Source: Nocardioides sp. InS609-2
GTDB taxonomy: Bacteria > Actinomycetota > Actinomycetes > Propionibacteriales > Nocardioidaceae
Assembly (NCBI RefSeq): GCF_023208195.1
Contig: NZ_CP060034.1
Coordinates: 2,294,001 to 2,358,000, forward strand
Reading direction: 5' to 3'
Length of the DNA: 64,000 nucleotides
The position numbers were made by a program, and so were the translations under genes. Under the pieces are notes generated by a model, which was not told the origin of the DNA, ran no database searches, and was given only the letters and a program-made list of their open reading frames with translations. Shown in pieces: positions 1 through 9,126 of the stretch; positions within the stretch are counted from its first letter, which is position 1; the number at the start of each line of letters is the position of its first letter.

Positions 1-53
1 TCGTGCGCCTGGATCGCCTCGATCGCGGCACGGGCAGTGAGCGGCTCGGTCAT
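1..53 (-). CDS. Partial CDS, N-terminus only, unknown product
   Basis: An ATG at 53-51 on the minus strand opens a frame reading MTEPLTARAAIEAIQAH and stays open to the window edge, so only 17 codons are visible. An AGGG lies about 10 nt upstream and could be the ribosome binding site. The gene follows the DUF2304/GT2 pair on the same strand after a 99-nt gap, so it may belong to the same polysaccharide cluster. Too little is visible to name a family. Confidence 0.4.
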   Translation of the reverse strand, partial: MTEPLTARAAIEAIQAH

Positions 54-152
54 GCCCGAAACCCTAGGCCGTCAGAGCCTGGGCTCCGCCAGGCTGTCCG
101 CGAACCGATCAAGGCGTCTCAACGGTCCCGGTAGGAGGGCAGGGCCCGGCGG

Positions 153-569
153 TCACTCGTCTGGCTGCTGGTCGTCCTCATGGCGTTCCGAAGGAACGTC
201 GAGCGTTCCCTGCTGCTCGCGGGCCGCTCGGGGCTGGGCGTCCTGCTCCAACTGTAGGAGCGCGAGTTCTTCAGCCAGGGTCTGGGTGCGCTCCTCCAGC
301 CGTCCGATCTCGTAGCTGTGCTGCATGCTCACGATCAGGAGCAACATGCACGCACCAAAGAAGAGCAGGTTGGCTGGAACGGCAATGCCGAAGAGCTGGG
401 CAACCCATGCCAACAGGCCAGGTGCCACAGCAAGAACTACCGTGGCGATCGCCACGAGAATCCACAGGGCGGCGTACTTCTCTCGCAAGCGGCGCCGCCG
501 CAGCATCTCGAAGACCACCACGATCGTGACCGCGGCTCCGAACAGGCCGAGCGCCACGTTCGCCGTCAC
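153..569 (-). CDS. DUF2304 family small membrane protein
   Basis: 138 residues. Three hydrophobic helices are visible (about residues 5-22, 33-56 and 66-83), then a charged coiled-coil-like stretch (88-112, with ERTQTLAEELALLQ) and an acidic, glutamine-rich tail. This layout matches DUF2304 proteins, which commonly sit beside dolichyl-phosphate-mannose-synthase-like GT2 enzymes. The start codon overlaps the stop of the upstream GT2 gene by 4 nt (ATGA), so the two are translationally coupled. A role as membrane partner or anchor for that glycosyltransferase is inferred; the family has no defined biochemistry that I know of. Confidence 0.82.
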   Translation of the reverse strand: MTANVALGLFGAAVTIVVVFEMLRRRRLREKYAALWILVAIATVVLAVAPGLLAWVAQLFGIAVPANLLFFGACMLLLIVSMQHSYEIGRLEERTQTLAEELALLQLEQDAQPRAAREQQGTLDVPSERHEDDQQPDE

Positions 570-1381
570 GGCGCCAGCTCAGAATACGAGGGGGCTGCGC
601 GTTGTTCTGCAGGGAATCCTCGGGGCGTTGCCTCGATGGCAGCGGGCCACCGACGCACCAGGGCGAGTCCGAGCGCCATCACCGCACGCACGAGGTAGAG
701 ACCGGCACGAAACGGGCTCTGGCTTGCCTGTCCTCCCTGGCGCGGGCGCATGCGGACGGGCACCTGGGTCACGGAACAGCCGACTCGCATGGCAATCACC
801 AGAGACTCCACAGTGTCGCCCAGGTACTCAGCGGGATAGTGGGCCGCGAAGACCGTGGTCGCTCGCAGGTTTGCCGCACGGAACCCGCTCGTGACGTCCG
901 TGAGACGTGTGCCCGCCATCCGAGACAGGACGGCGGCCAGCATTTTCATAGCCCAGCGACGAGGGCCGCGGACCGAATAGTCCCCCTCGCCGGCGAACCG
1001 GGCACCGACCACGATGTCGGCATGCTCCAGCCCCGCCAGAAGTGGCACCAGGTAAGCCGGATCGTGCTGCCCGTCTGCATCGATCTGCACTGCGACCTGA
1101 TAGCCGTGACGCACGGCATAGCGATAACCGGCCCGCATGGCTCCACCCACACCGAGGTTGAAGGGAAGACGAACGACGGGAACACCGGCGGCGATTCCGA
1201 CCGATGCCGTTGCGTCGGTGGAGCCGTCGTCGATGACCAGGATGTGCAGATGCGGATGGGCGCGGCATAGCTCATTCAGAGTCCCCGCGAGAGCGGCTTC
1301 CTCGTTCCACGCCGGCACGATGACGAGGACGTCAGACAGATTGAATGAGAGGCTGGGCATCTGGTGCATCATATGTTCCAC
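566..1381 (-). CDS. GT2 glycosyltransferase, dolichyl-phosphate mannose synthase-like
   Basis: 271 residues of GT-A fold. Visible motifs are VIVPAWNEE (about 20-28), DDGSTD (51-56) and the metal/nucleotide-sugar motif DADGQHD (101-107), followed by the conserved DIVVGARF segment. This family usually transfers a sugar from a nucleotide-sugar to a polyprenyl phosphate on the cytoplasmic membrane face. The C-terminus (about 230-250) is amphipathic, with no multi-span membrane domain, which fits the partner DUF2304 protein supplying the anchor. The start taken is a GTG at 1381; in-frame ATGs at codons 4, 5 and 8 are alternatives, and no strong Shine-Dalgarno site decides. Sugar and acceptor are unknown. 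Confidence 0.88.
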   Translation of the reverse strand: MEHMMHQMPSLSFNLSDVLVIVPAWNEEAALAGTLNELCRAHPHLHILVIDDGSTDATASVGIAAGVPVVRLPFNLGVGGAMRAGYRYAVRHGYQVAVQIDADGQHDPAYLVPLLAGLEHADIVVGARFAGEGDYSVRGPRRWAMKMLAAVLSRMAGTRLTDVTSGFRAANLRATTVFAAHYPAEYLGDTVESLVIAMRVGCSVTQVPVRMRPRQGGQASQSPFRAGLYLVRAVMALGLALVRRWPAAIEATPRGFPAEQRAAPSYSELAP

Positions 1382-1536
1382 ACGCTCTTGCCTGCTCGTC
1401 AGGCCCCTGACGGGTCGCCAGTTGAGGACCGCATCTTGACGTATGCTGCCGCGATGCTCACACGAACCAGATGTCGCGCGCCTCGCCTGCAGGTCATGGA
1501 AGTCTGGGCCAGGCCTGACGATGTCGGTGGTGCCTT

Positions 1537-2283
1537 GTGAGCCACGCGGAGCAACTCGCGTTCTTTGAGGCCGTCGTTCGCCGCAACACGGGGCTCGTCA
1601 CCGGCGCCAGGATCCTCGAGATCGGGTCGTACGACGTCAATGGGTCCATGCGCGAGGGCTTCGCGGCGGCGGGTGAGTACGTAGGCGTCGACCTGACCCC
1701 TGGCCCCGGGGTCGACGTCATCGGATTCGGGCACGAACTGAGCGAGCCGGACGGCGCCTTCGACATCGCCGTTTCGGGCGAGTGCTTCGAGCACGACCCG
1801 CACTGGCGGGCCACCTTCGAGAACATGTCCAGGATGACCAAGCCGGGCGGTCTGGTGGCATTCACGTGTGCATCCCACGGAAGACCAGAGCACGGCACTC
1901 GCAGAAGCGACCTGACTGACTCTCCCGGCACTCAGGCCGAGGGCCTGGACTACTACCGAAATCTCGTTGCCGCCGATTTCGAGACCTTGCCTCTGTCGTC
2001 ATGGTTCAGCGAGTGGCGGTTGTGGACGATGCCGACGACCTTCGACCTGTACTTCGTCGGCTTTCGGGCCGGAGCGCCGAGCGCGGCACAGTTCCCCAGC
2101 GACGCTGACGTGAAGGCGATCCGGCGATTTCTGCCATTGGCCCACCGAGTGATCCGTGCCCCGCTATATCTCGTCGCTGCACTGGTCCACGACGAGGACC
2201 GCTACCAGCGGATCGTCATGCCCTATTGGTTGACCTTGTTGCGGCGCTCGGCCGGACGCCAGCGAGCAGAGCGCACGGCCTAA
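1537..2283 (+). CDS. Class I SAM-dependent methyltransferase
   Basis: 248 residues, GTG start. The glycine-rich SAM motif is ARILEIGSYDVNG (about 24-36), with an acidic residue ending strand 2 at YVGVDLTPG (48-56). A post-motif FDIAVSGECFEH (75-86) and MTKPGGLVAFT (100-110) complete a methyltransferase type 11/23 fold. It is divergent from the GT2/DUF2304 pair and convergent with the next GT2 gene (stop codons overlap), inside a polysaccharide cluster, so a sugar or glycan-chain O-methyltransferase is plausible. The substrate cannot be read from the sequence. Confidence 0.8.
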   Translation: MSHAEQLAFFEAVVRRNTGLVTGARILEIGSYDVNGSMREGFAAAGEYVGVDLTPGPGVDVIGFGHELSEPDGAFDIAVSGECFEHDPHWRATFENMSRMTKPGGLVAFTCASHGRPEHGTRRSDLTDSPGTQAEGLDYYRNLVAADFETLPLSSWFSEWRLWTMPTTFDLYFVGFRAGAPSAAQFPSDADVKAIRRFLPLAHRVIRAPLYLVAALVHDEDRYQRIVMPYWLTLLRRSAGRQRAERTA

Positions 2284-3341
2284 CCCTCGCGCCGGGAGGC
2301 ACCCTCCGCGATTGGACGCCCGCGCAAGTCAGCGATGAGGAGCGCCAACTTGTGTCGTGCCCCGCGACCCCGGCGTTCGACCAGATCCACGAGCGCCTTC
2401 TGGACCAGGTGGCCACGCAGCATCCACCGTCGACGCGCGGAGCGCTCCGACCTGTTCCAGCCACGCTCGTGCGCAGCGAACGCGAGAGAGCGATAGAGCT
2501 CGACCTCCTCGCGGAATCGCGATGAGTCGAGGGTGTATGCCTCCGTCTGGTTGCCGACGTGCCGGCGATACTCGAAGAGCACCTCACGCACGCTCACCAA
2601 GGCGCGGTCCGCCAGAATCTGACGGGTGGTGAAATCGAGATCCTGCACCATGAGCCATCGAGGGTCGAAGGGGTCGGGCCCGACCACGGCCCGATTCAGG
2701 CACAGGGCCGGGCAGTAGATGTAGTTGTTGGCCAGGATCGCTGACAGCCCCGCGTCACCTGCGAGCGCGTAGTCGTGCCGCGGGCGGCGCGCAAGCTTCT
2801 TGGCCAGGTCCGCCGCACTTGTACCGGCGTCTCCCGCTGCCCCGATGACCCGCACGTCCGTGAAGTACGCGGCGGCACCCGGGTACCGCCGCGCGGCCTC
2901 CAGCACCCGCTCGGCGTACCTCGGCAGCAATCGATCGTCCTGGTGGAGCAGCGTGACCAAAGGGCTGCGGGCAAGGGAGAGACAGGCGTTCCAGTTCCTG
3001 GTCATGCCGACGTTCTGGGCGTGCCGCACGTAGCGCATCCTGGGGTCGTCATAGACGGAGATGAGATCGTCCGCCTGTTCAGGTCCTGCGTCGTCGACCA
3101 CCACGAGCTCCCAGTCGTCCGCAGACTGCGCCCGGACACTCTCGATGGCCTCGACCAGGTAATCGCGGCCCCGGTAGTAGGGGATGGCGAACGTGATTGC
3201 TGGGGACAAGTCGGACCTTGAGGGGTGAAGGGGCGATTCGTAGGGTCGGGATGAACTGCATGGTGATCTGGCTAGCATCTGGGAAACGACCAGCGATGCG
3301 TTCGCAGTCACGATAGTCGGGGACGGCAGAGGGGTCGGCAT
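2280..3341 (-). CDS. GT2 family glycosyltransferase
   Basis: About 353 residues from the ATG at 3341. The GT-A domain begins with AITFAIPYYRGRDYL, then VESVRAQ-like and VVDDAGPEQ motifs and the catalytic-type HQDDRLLP, so this is an inverting GT2 enzyme. The frame is open further upstream to 3518 but that would overlap the divergent gene at 3442, so a downstream start is needed. Candidates are the ATGs at 3341 and 3278, or a TTG near 3206 preceded by AAGG. The residues between 3341 and the domain look poorly conserved, so the shortest start may be correct. Cytoplasmic; probably assembles a surface glycan with its neighbours. Confidence 0.8.
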   Translation of the reverse strand: MPTPLPSPTIVTANASLVVSQMLARSPCSSSRPYESPLHPSRSDLSPAITFAIPYYRGRDYLVEAIESVRAQSADDWELVVVDDAGPEQADDLISVYDDPRMRYVRHAQNVGMTRNWNACLSLARSPLVTLLHQDDRLLPRYAERVLEAARRYPGAAAYFTDVRVIGAAGDAGTSAADLAKKLARRPRHDYALAGDAGLSAILANNYIYCPALCLNRAVVGPDPFDPRWLMVQDLDFTTRQILADRALVSVREVLFEYRRHVGNQTEAYTLDSSRFREEVELYRSLAFAAHERGWNRSERSARRRWMLRGHLVQKALVDLVERRGRGARHKLALLIADLRGRPIAEGASRREG

Positions 3342-3441
3342 GGACTGAGCCCGATCCGATTCTGGTGAGGTCGACAGCGGGTCGAGAGACCTCTCACCAT
3401 TACCCTGTCTGCGCCCCAGCACACCACACAGAGGAACTCGC

Positions 3442-5004
3442 ATGCCACGAACACGTCGACCGAGGGGGGTCCCCGCGTTCGCGCTCGGTGCGGCGCTGGT
3501 CGCGGCGTCCTTGCTCACGCTGTTCGCCTGGAGTTTCGCCTCACCACCGAGTTCGTCGCCAGACGACGACTACCATCTTCCGTCGATCTGGTGTGCCCAG
3601 GGGCCCACCGCCACCTGCGCTCCGGTCGCTGGAGACGCGGAGAGCCGGCTTGTCCCACTGCCGGTTCTGGCAGGCTCCTGCTACGCGCCCGACGCCGCCG
3701 CGAGCGCGAGCTGCCAGACGTCATTCGACGATGAACTCGTGGCAGAGGTCCCCACGTCACACGGCAACTGGAACGGCGGCTATCCGCCGGTCTTCTACAT
3801 GGTCATGAATCTTTTCCTCACCCCTGACTACGAGGTCTCCGTTGTCCTGATGCGCTTGGTCAACTCGTTGGTGACGGTGGGAATGGTCGGTCTGGTAGGT
3901 CTGCTGGTGCCAGCCCGCCTTCGTGTGGTGGCGGTGGTCCCGATTGTCATCACGTCCGTCCCCCTTGGCCTCTCGCTCTTCGCCTCGACCAATCCGAGCA
4001 GCTGGGCCATCGTCAGTGCGGCCACGCTGTGGCTGACCCTCTACGCCTCGGTCGAGGTCACCGGCAGACGCCGAGCAATGCTTCTAGGTCTTGCTGTCCT
4101 GTCCGCGCTGCTCGGCTCTGGAGCCCGCAGCGACGCATGCCTCTTCTCGGTCGTGGCGGTGGCAGTCGCGTTCATCCTCCGGTTCACGGAGTTGCGCCAC
4201 AACCGCGCCCTCGTCAGCGTGGGCCTGGCGTGCCTGGCGCTCTCGGGCTACTTCTTCCTGGGCACCGGGCAGGCCTCCACTGTGGTCAATGGCGTTGACA
4301 CGCTTGATTCCTTGGCGGTCCCTTGGACTGATCTGGCTCTCCTGAATGCTCGCGAACTTCCCGTGCTGCTCTTTGGCGGCTTCGGATACGGGCCGATGGG
4401 CGCGACCGGCTGGCTGGACACAACTTTCCCCGCCGCCGTCGGCGCACTCGGGGTGAGCGTTTGGGCGGCTCTGGTCTTCGACTCCTTGGGCCATCTCACC
4501 CGCGCGAAGGCCATAGCGGTAGGTGCCGTTGCGACGGCCCTGGTGCTGTATCCACTGGTGGTTCTGGGGAGCACCGGGGTGGCAGTCGGCGGCGCCTTTC
4601 AGCCTCGCTACGCCCTGCCCCTGCTGGTCATTCTCACAGGGCTGTGCCTGCTTCGCCCGGTGACGGGACACTCGTGGCGGCTCACCAGGGCCCAGACCGG
4701 AATCCTGCTGGTGGCACTGGTCATCAGCCACACCTTGGCGCTTGCTCGCCAGATCCGCCGCTACGTGACCGGGCTCGATGTGACAGGGCTCAACCTGGAC
4801 GCCGACCGCGAATGGTGGTGGTCCGGCGTCCCGTTGCCTGCGACCGGTGTGTGGCTCATTGGGTCCCTGGCGTTCTCCGCGGTGTGTGTATTGACGTTGT
4901 GGGCGTGGTACTCAGCGGACTGCGATCGACTCGAAGAGGCGGACGCCACGTCAGTAGCCGATCGGGATGACCTGGCACACGCGCACGATTCAACGGCGCA
5001 GTAG
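3442..5004 (+). CDS. DUF2142-like polytopic membrane protein
   Basis: 520 residues with about ten hydrophobic helices. The first spans about 10-32 and is followed by a large extracytoplasmic loop holding four cysteines and DDDYHLPSIWC, reminiscent of the acidic motif after helix 1 in DUF2142 and GT-C proteins. DUF2142 members occur in cell-wall and capsule clusters and are suspected to be membrane glycosyltransferases or glycan-assembly proteins; that function is unproven. The acidic D-D pair near the first loop is what a GT-C enzyme would need. The gene ends 15 nt inside the convergent methyltransferase gene. A good start is given by ATG at 3442 after a GAGGAA element. Confidence 0.72.
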   Translation: MPRTRRPRGVPAFALGAALVAASLLTLFAWSFASPPSSSPDDDYHLPSIWCAQGPTATCAPVAGDAESRLVPLPVLAGSCYAPDAAASASCQTSFDDELVAEVPTSHGNWNGGYPPVFYMVMNLFLTPDYEVSVVLMRLVNSLVTVGMVGLVGLLVPARLRVVAVVPIVITSVPLGLSLFASTNPSSWAIVSAATLWLTLYASVEVTGRRRAMLLGLAVLSALLGSGARSDACLFSVVAVAVAFILRFTELRHNRALVSVGLACLALSGYFFLGTGQASTVVNGVDTLDSLAVPWTDLALLNARELPVLLFGGFGYGPMGATGWLDTTFPAAVGALGVSVWAALVFDSLGHLTRAKAIAVGAVATALVLYPLVVLGSTGVAVGGAFQPRYALPLLVILTGLCLLRPVTGHSWRLTRAQTGILLVALVISHTLALARQIRRYVTGLDVTGLNLDADREWWWSGVPLPATGVWLIGSLAFSAVCVLTLWAWYSADCDRLEEADATSVADRDDLAHAHDSTAQ

Positions 5005-6054
5005 GCGGGCGACCCTGGCATGGAGTCGCCAGGTTCGCGACGACGTCACGGCCCTCAGCCGGCGACGCAGCGAGACAGTACGACGACGTTGCCGCTGTAG
5101 CCGTCGCTGAAGTTGGCGGACTCGTCGGGCCCTCGACCTGAGTCGCGTGACGGTGTTGGAGAGCTGCTGCTGCAGGCGCTCGACGTCCGCCTCTCGAGCG
5201 GCCAGGTCCTCGCGCAGCAGCTCCGCCTGCTCCCGCTCGTAGGCGAGCTCGCCATCCAGCCGAGCGTTCTCCCCGGTGGCATCAGCCAGATCGTGACGCA
5301 GCCGAACCTCCGCATCGGCCTCGGACCCATCGGTTTCCACCATGCTCTGCGCGAGCAGGCGGTGGGACTCCAGCAGGGCCAGCCGCTTCTCCAGCACCTC
5401 GGTGTGCAACGAGACGTACTGGGACTCGTAGCGGTGAACGACGTCGCGCCGCGTGAGGTCGTGGCGCTCGAGAAGGAGCGCCCATCCCGTCAGGAAGTCC
5501 ACGCTCACGTCGGTGCGCCGGAAGAACCCCCGTTCGGCGAAGGATGCCGCCCAGTCGGGTGTTGGCCGCACATTGACGTGACTGGGCTCTTCGAAGTCTG
5601 TGGGAGTCGATGAGAATAGGATGAGGTCCGTGGCGGCACACATGCTGTCGATGGCGAGCTCGGCATCGGTCGGCGACATGTGCTCCAGGACTTCGACGCA
5701 CGTGACGAGGTCGAATCGCCCCTCGATCGGCGCCGTGGCTGAGGCGACGTACAACTTCGCGCGCACGTCGGGGTGGGCCGACTCGATCGCGTGCGCGGAG
5801 TGGTCGAACCCGGAGGCGTCAGCTCCGACCGTTGCGAATGCCTGGACCAGCAGCCCCTTGGCACACCCGACGTCCAGGACGTTGGTAGCGCTTGTCAGCG
5901 CCACCAACCGTGTCGCAGCGCGGGTGAAGAAGCTACGCCAGGACTCCGAGGACCAGTCATACTCGTCTCCCCCCAAGTGGCTGGCGTAGTAGGCGCCCAT
6001 GTAGTCGTCGGCACGTGTCCCAATGCTCTCGGGATGTTGCGGCAGGGGGGTCAT
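4990..6054 (-). CDS. SAM methyltransferase with C-terminal coiled coil
   Basis: 354 residues. The N-terminal half is a class I methyltransferase with VLDVGCAKGLLVQAF as the SAM-binding motif and FDLVTCVEVLEHM as motif II-III. From about residue 245 onward the protein turns into a long charged heptad-rich coiled coil ending in an Arg-rich basic segment. Such methyltransferase-plus-coil designs occur in O-antigen chain-length control, for example WbdD, where the coil acts as a molecular ruler; that comparison is inference from architecture, and no kinase domain is seen here. The ATG at 6054 is chosen because it overlaps the stop of the upstream transferase gene by 4 nt; the open frame beyond it is Arg/Pro-rich shadow. 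Confidence 0.85.
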   Translation of the reverse strand: MTPLPQHPESIGTRADDYMGAYYASHLGGDEYDWSSESWRSFFTRAATRLVALTSATNVLDVGCAKGLLVQAFATVGADASGFDHSAHAIESAHPDVRAKLYVASATAPIEGRFDLVTCVEVLEHMSPTDAELAIDSMCAATDLILFSSTPTDFEEPSHVNVRPTPDWAASFAERGFFRRTDVSVDFLTGWALLLERHDLTRRDVVHRYESQYVSLHTEVLEKRLALLESHRLLAQSMVETDGSEADAEVRLRHDLADATGENARLDGELAYEREQAELLREDLAAREADVERLQQQLSNTVTRLRSRARRVRQLQRRLQRQRRRTVSLRRRLRAVTSSRTWRLHARVARLLRR

Positions 6055-7265
6055 CGGCGTCCCTTTCCGACCTCTGCCAGACCGGTGGTCGTCAGCGCCT
6101 CGACGATGGTCTGGACTTGACGGTCCCAGCCGTAACGCTGATAGACCTCGTCGGCCGACTCTTCGGCCCGCTGTTGGTAGCCGGCGGTGTCTCGGGCCAG
6201 GTCGACGGACTCGCGCAGCGCATCGTCCCACTCGTGTGCCCGGACGACCCGGCCGGTCCGACCGTCGGCGATCGCTCCGGTGAACGCGGGCGTCGAGCTG
6301 GCGATGGTCCAGCTGCCGACGGCCGCCGACTCGAAGTACTTCAGCTCCGACTTGCACGCGGTGAACGCGTGGTGCTGCAACGGCGCCAGGTTGACCTCGA
6401 CGCCCGCGATAGCCCGCTGAAGGGCCACGTAGTCCATGAAGGGCATCACGTCGACCCGCTCGCTGGGCAGATCGGCCAGCTCGCCGAGCACGTCCAGCCG
6501 ACCCACAACGCGCAGCCGGACCTCCGGGTCGTCGACCAGCAGACGGTGCAGCGCCGGAGACACCACGGCAAAGTCCCGCGCGTGCGTCGGGGTGCCGCTG
6601 AAGTAGCCCACGGTGACGGCACCGTCGCGCTTCCAGCCGCTGTCACGCTTGGCGTCGAGCAGCTCCCGCGAGTAGCGCTCCTGGTCGCGGTTGAGGAAGT
6701 TGGGGATCAGCGCCACCCGACCTTCGTCGAAGTACGGCGCCATGCGCTCTTGGAGCGGTACGCCCGTCGTCAGGCCCGCATCGCAGCGGCTTACGGTCTG
6801 CTGGAGCTGCCCCATGTAGGCCAGCCACAGGGACCAGTTGCGGAAGTCCTCCCCGTCGACACCGATAGCGTCCATGACGAACGGCGCGAACTTGGGGTCG
6901 AACACGAGGTCGTCGCTGTCGAAGATCAAGGGGACCCGACAGTGCCTGGCGCGGTCCATCAGTCGCAGCAGGGGTCCACTGCATGGGTAGCGAACGATCA
7001 CGACGGCGTCGAGTCGCTCGATGAGGTGGTGCATGGAGTCGAGCTCGAGCTCGCTGAACCAGCCCGCCCCGATGTCGCAGTCGGGGTCGTTGTTGAGCGC
7101 ATCGACGATGTTGGAAACGCGGTAGCGAAACGTGCTGGTGTCCGGCGACCGGTAGATCCAAGCGACGCGACGAGGCCGGCGCATCATCCAGCCGACCCGC
7201 TCGCTCATCGAGTGCGACCAAAGCGCAGGAGCGGGCGGAGGGAGTTCGGGAAGATCAGTGAACAT
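6051..7265 (-). CDS. GT4-like glycosyltransferase
   Basis: 404 residues. It opens with RRVAWIYRSPDTSTFRYRV, then LDAVVIVRYP and LIFDSDDLVFDP, a pattern seen in GT-B glycosyltransferases of the group 1 or rhamnan-synthesis type. The C-terminal nucleotide-sugar half has VGYFSGTPTHARDF, RLRVVGRLDV and a late KYFESAAVGSWTIAS segment, equivalent to the E-x7-E donor-binding region. The ATG at 7265 overlaps the upstream gene by only 11 nt and is preferred over one at 7322 that would overlap by 68 nt. It is coupled to the downstream methyltransferase by a 4-nt overlap. Probable role: adding a sugar to the same surface polymer. Confidence 0.82.
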   Translation of the reverse strand: MFTDLPELPPPAPALWSHSMSERVGWMMRRPRRVAWIYRSPDTSTFRYRVSNIVDALNNDPDCDIGAGWFSELELDSMHHLIERLDAVVIVRYPCSGPLLRLMDRARHCRVPLIFDSDDLVFDPKFAPFVMDAIGVDGEDFRNWSLWLAYMGQLQQTVSRCDAGLTTGVPLQERMAPYFDEGRVALIPNFLNRDQERYSRELLDAKRDSGWKRDGAVTVGYFSGTPTHARDFAVVSPALHRLLVDDPEVRLRVVGRLDVLGELADLPSERVDVMPFMDYVALQRAIAGVEVNLAPLQHHAFTACKSELKYFESAAVGSWTIASSTPAFTGAIADGRTGRVVRAHEWDDALRESVDLARDTAGYQQRAEESADEVYQRYGWDRQVQTIVEALTTTGLAEVGKGRR

Positions 7266-8982
7266 GGCCGCCGACGCCGAGTCGGCCTCGAAGGCGATCG
7301 TCGAGTTCAGCAAGAACCGCACCCATGGCCGCCGTCCAGTCGCGGCCGATCGAGTCCCGCTCGCGGTTGGCCGCGCGCTGATTGTCGTCCAGGCCCAGCG
7401 CCACCGCCCGCGCCACTCCCTCGACGAGCGTCTCCAGCCCGAGGTCGGCGACGAGGATGTTCTCCGAGACGTCCGACAGGTCCTCCTTGCCGGGGTGCCG
7501 ATTGGTCAGCACGGCGGCGCCGGCGGCGGCCAGGTCGAGCGGCGGGTACGACGGGTGGGGGGTGTCCATCAGCACGAGCGCGGCATCCATGGAGCCGACG
7601 AGCGCCTGATAGGCCGCCCAGCTCAGCCCCTCATGCAGCTCTGGACGCACCCCGCGGGGCAGAGAGAGGTCAGGTGTGGCTCTGCCGACGAAGTGCAGCT
7701 CCCACTCGTCGGGGTCGAGGACGTTCTCCTCGATCGCGCGGGACAGCGCCAGACCGCCGCGCCAGAAGAGATTGCGGGAGTTCTGTGGGCGTGAGTAGAA
7801 GAAGAAGCGTCGCTTGCCCTCCCGTGCCGGAGGCTGCGCCGACGCCGCGTGCGCTGGAAAGGCCGGCTCGAACGACACCCCGTCCCGGTCCAGGCGCGGG
7901 AAGTCGCCGACCATGTGGTCCATCAGTCGTTGCGTGTTGACGACGGTCGTCAGGCCCGGGTCGTCGAGGGTCTCCGTGCAGAGCAGCCGCTCGTCCCCGA
8001 AGGGGTAGAACATGCGCTCGTCCTCCTGGAGAAGGTAGACGATCTCGTCCTTCGACAGCGTGCTGTCGAGCGCGGCGCGGGTGCTCCACCACGAGGTCGT
8101 CAGCACGAGTTCGCGCTCGCCCATCAGCAGCGGCTGCTTCGGCCCGGTGAGGGGTAGGTGAGCGATCTCGACATCGCCGAGGAGCGTGATCCCGGCGGCA
8201 CGCTCCAGCGACGCGATCACGCCGGGGTCAGGCGAGTCGTGCCGGGTGACCAGTCGCAACGACGCGTCATACCGGTTGGCGAGGAGCATGCCCAAGATGA
8301 GCGCGGTGCCGACACCACCGAAGAGGCTGGAGGCCGCCACGCTGTCGGTCAGCACCGTGACCCGGGGTCCGACGCCGGTGACGCGCAGCACCGGGAAGGC
8401 GCCAATGTCGCTCCAGCGCTCGTCGTACAGGGTGCGGAACTCGGGATACAGGGGCCGGCCACCCGTGGTCGACCGTCCCTCGGCACGACCGTGGCGCAGG
8501 TAGTGGATGAGCGGGTTCAACCCCGTCGTGATGATGTCGGGGTGCTGTCGCACGTAATCGGAGGTCGAGAATCCCTCGCCCGGGTCGAAACCCTCGTCGG
8601 CGCCGTGCGCAAGGAAGTGGTGCAGCGGCTCGACGTCGTCGGGCACGTCGGGGCGGAAGTGGCGGTAGTAGGCGTCGTCGAAGAGTCCGGACTCCCGGAT
8701 GATCCGGACGTCGTCGAGGAAGGGATTCAGCAGGCGCCCTTCGGCCTCCCCCTCCCGCAGGAAATGAACCAGCGGGTTCCAGCCAGTGGCCTGGACGTCG
8801 GGGTAACGCTTCCAGTAGGCGGTCGTCGAGAACTCGGCCGACGGGTCGCGTCCCTCACGGGCTCCCGACTGCAGGTAGTGCCCGGTGGGGTCGATGCCGG
8901 CGGCTGCCACGTCGGGGTAGGTGGCGAGGTAGAACTCCTCGTCGAACAGCTCGGATGCGGCGAGCAGCTCGCGGTCCGTCAT
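7255..8982 (-). CDS. WsaF-like glycosyltransferase with four N-terminal PDV repeats
   Basis: 575 residues from the ATG at 8982; an upstream ATG at 9012 is possible. The first 170 residues hold four degenerate repeats of about 40 residues with the pattern F..xYYxxxxPDVxxxGxxPLxHYLxxGxxEGR. The second part carries TSWWSTRAALDSTLSKDEIVYLLQEDE-type motifs (ELVLTTSWWSTRAAL, YLLQEDERMFYPFGDE) and a late PHPSYPPLDLAAAGAAVLTN donor-site motif, as in the rhamnosyltransferase WsaF/RgpF group. Such repeats occur beside transferase domains in S-layer glycan and rhamnan enzymes, probably as acceptor-binding or oligomerising modules. First gene of the three-gene minus-strand glycan operon. Confidence 0.82.
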   Translation of the reverse strand: MTDRELLAASELFDEEFYLATYPDVAAAGIDPTGHYLQSGAREGRDPSAEFSTTAYWKRYPDVQATGWNPLVHFLREGEAEGRLLNPFLDDVRIIRESGLFDDAYYRHFRPDVPDDVEPLHHFLAHGADEGFDPGEGFSTSDYVRQHPDIITTGLNPLIHYLRHGRAEGRSTTGGRPLYPEFRTLYDERWSDIGAFPVLRVTGVGPRVTVLTDSVAASSLFGGVGTALILGMLLANRYDASLRLVTRHDSPDPGVIASLERAAGITLLGDVEIAHLPLTGPKQPLLMGERELVLTTSWWSTRAALDSTLSKDEIVYLLQEDERMFYPFGDERLLCTETLDDPGLTTVVNTQRLMDHMVGDFPRLDRDGVSFEPAFPAHAASAQPPAREGKRRFFFYSRPQNSRNLFWRGGLALSRAIEENVLDPDEWELHFVGRATPDLSLPRGVRPELHEGLSWAAYQALVGSMDAALVLMDTPHPSYPPLDLAAAGAAVLTNRHPGKEDLSDVSENILVADLGLETLVEGVARAVALGLDDNQRAANRERDSIGRDWTAAMGAVLAELDDRLRGRLGVGGHVH

Positions 8983-9126
8983 GGCATCCCGGCGGGGATC
9001 CTGCTGAGGCATGTGGGCTCCGGAAGAGTGCGGGCATGGCAACGCCGTGGCCGGCTCCGGGGAGTCGTGCGCACGGCACCCAACCACTGTATGCCACCGC
9101 GGTTGCGGCCCTCCAAGTCCGATTCG

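Noticed and set aside
6015..7940. Plus-strand open frame of about 640 codons over the glycosyltransferases
   Set aside because: Antisense to two overlapping glycosyltransferase genes with clear motifs; no family resemblance.
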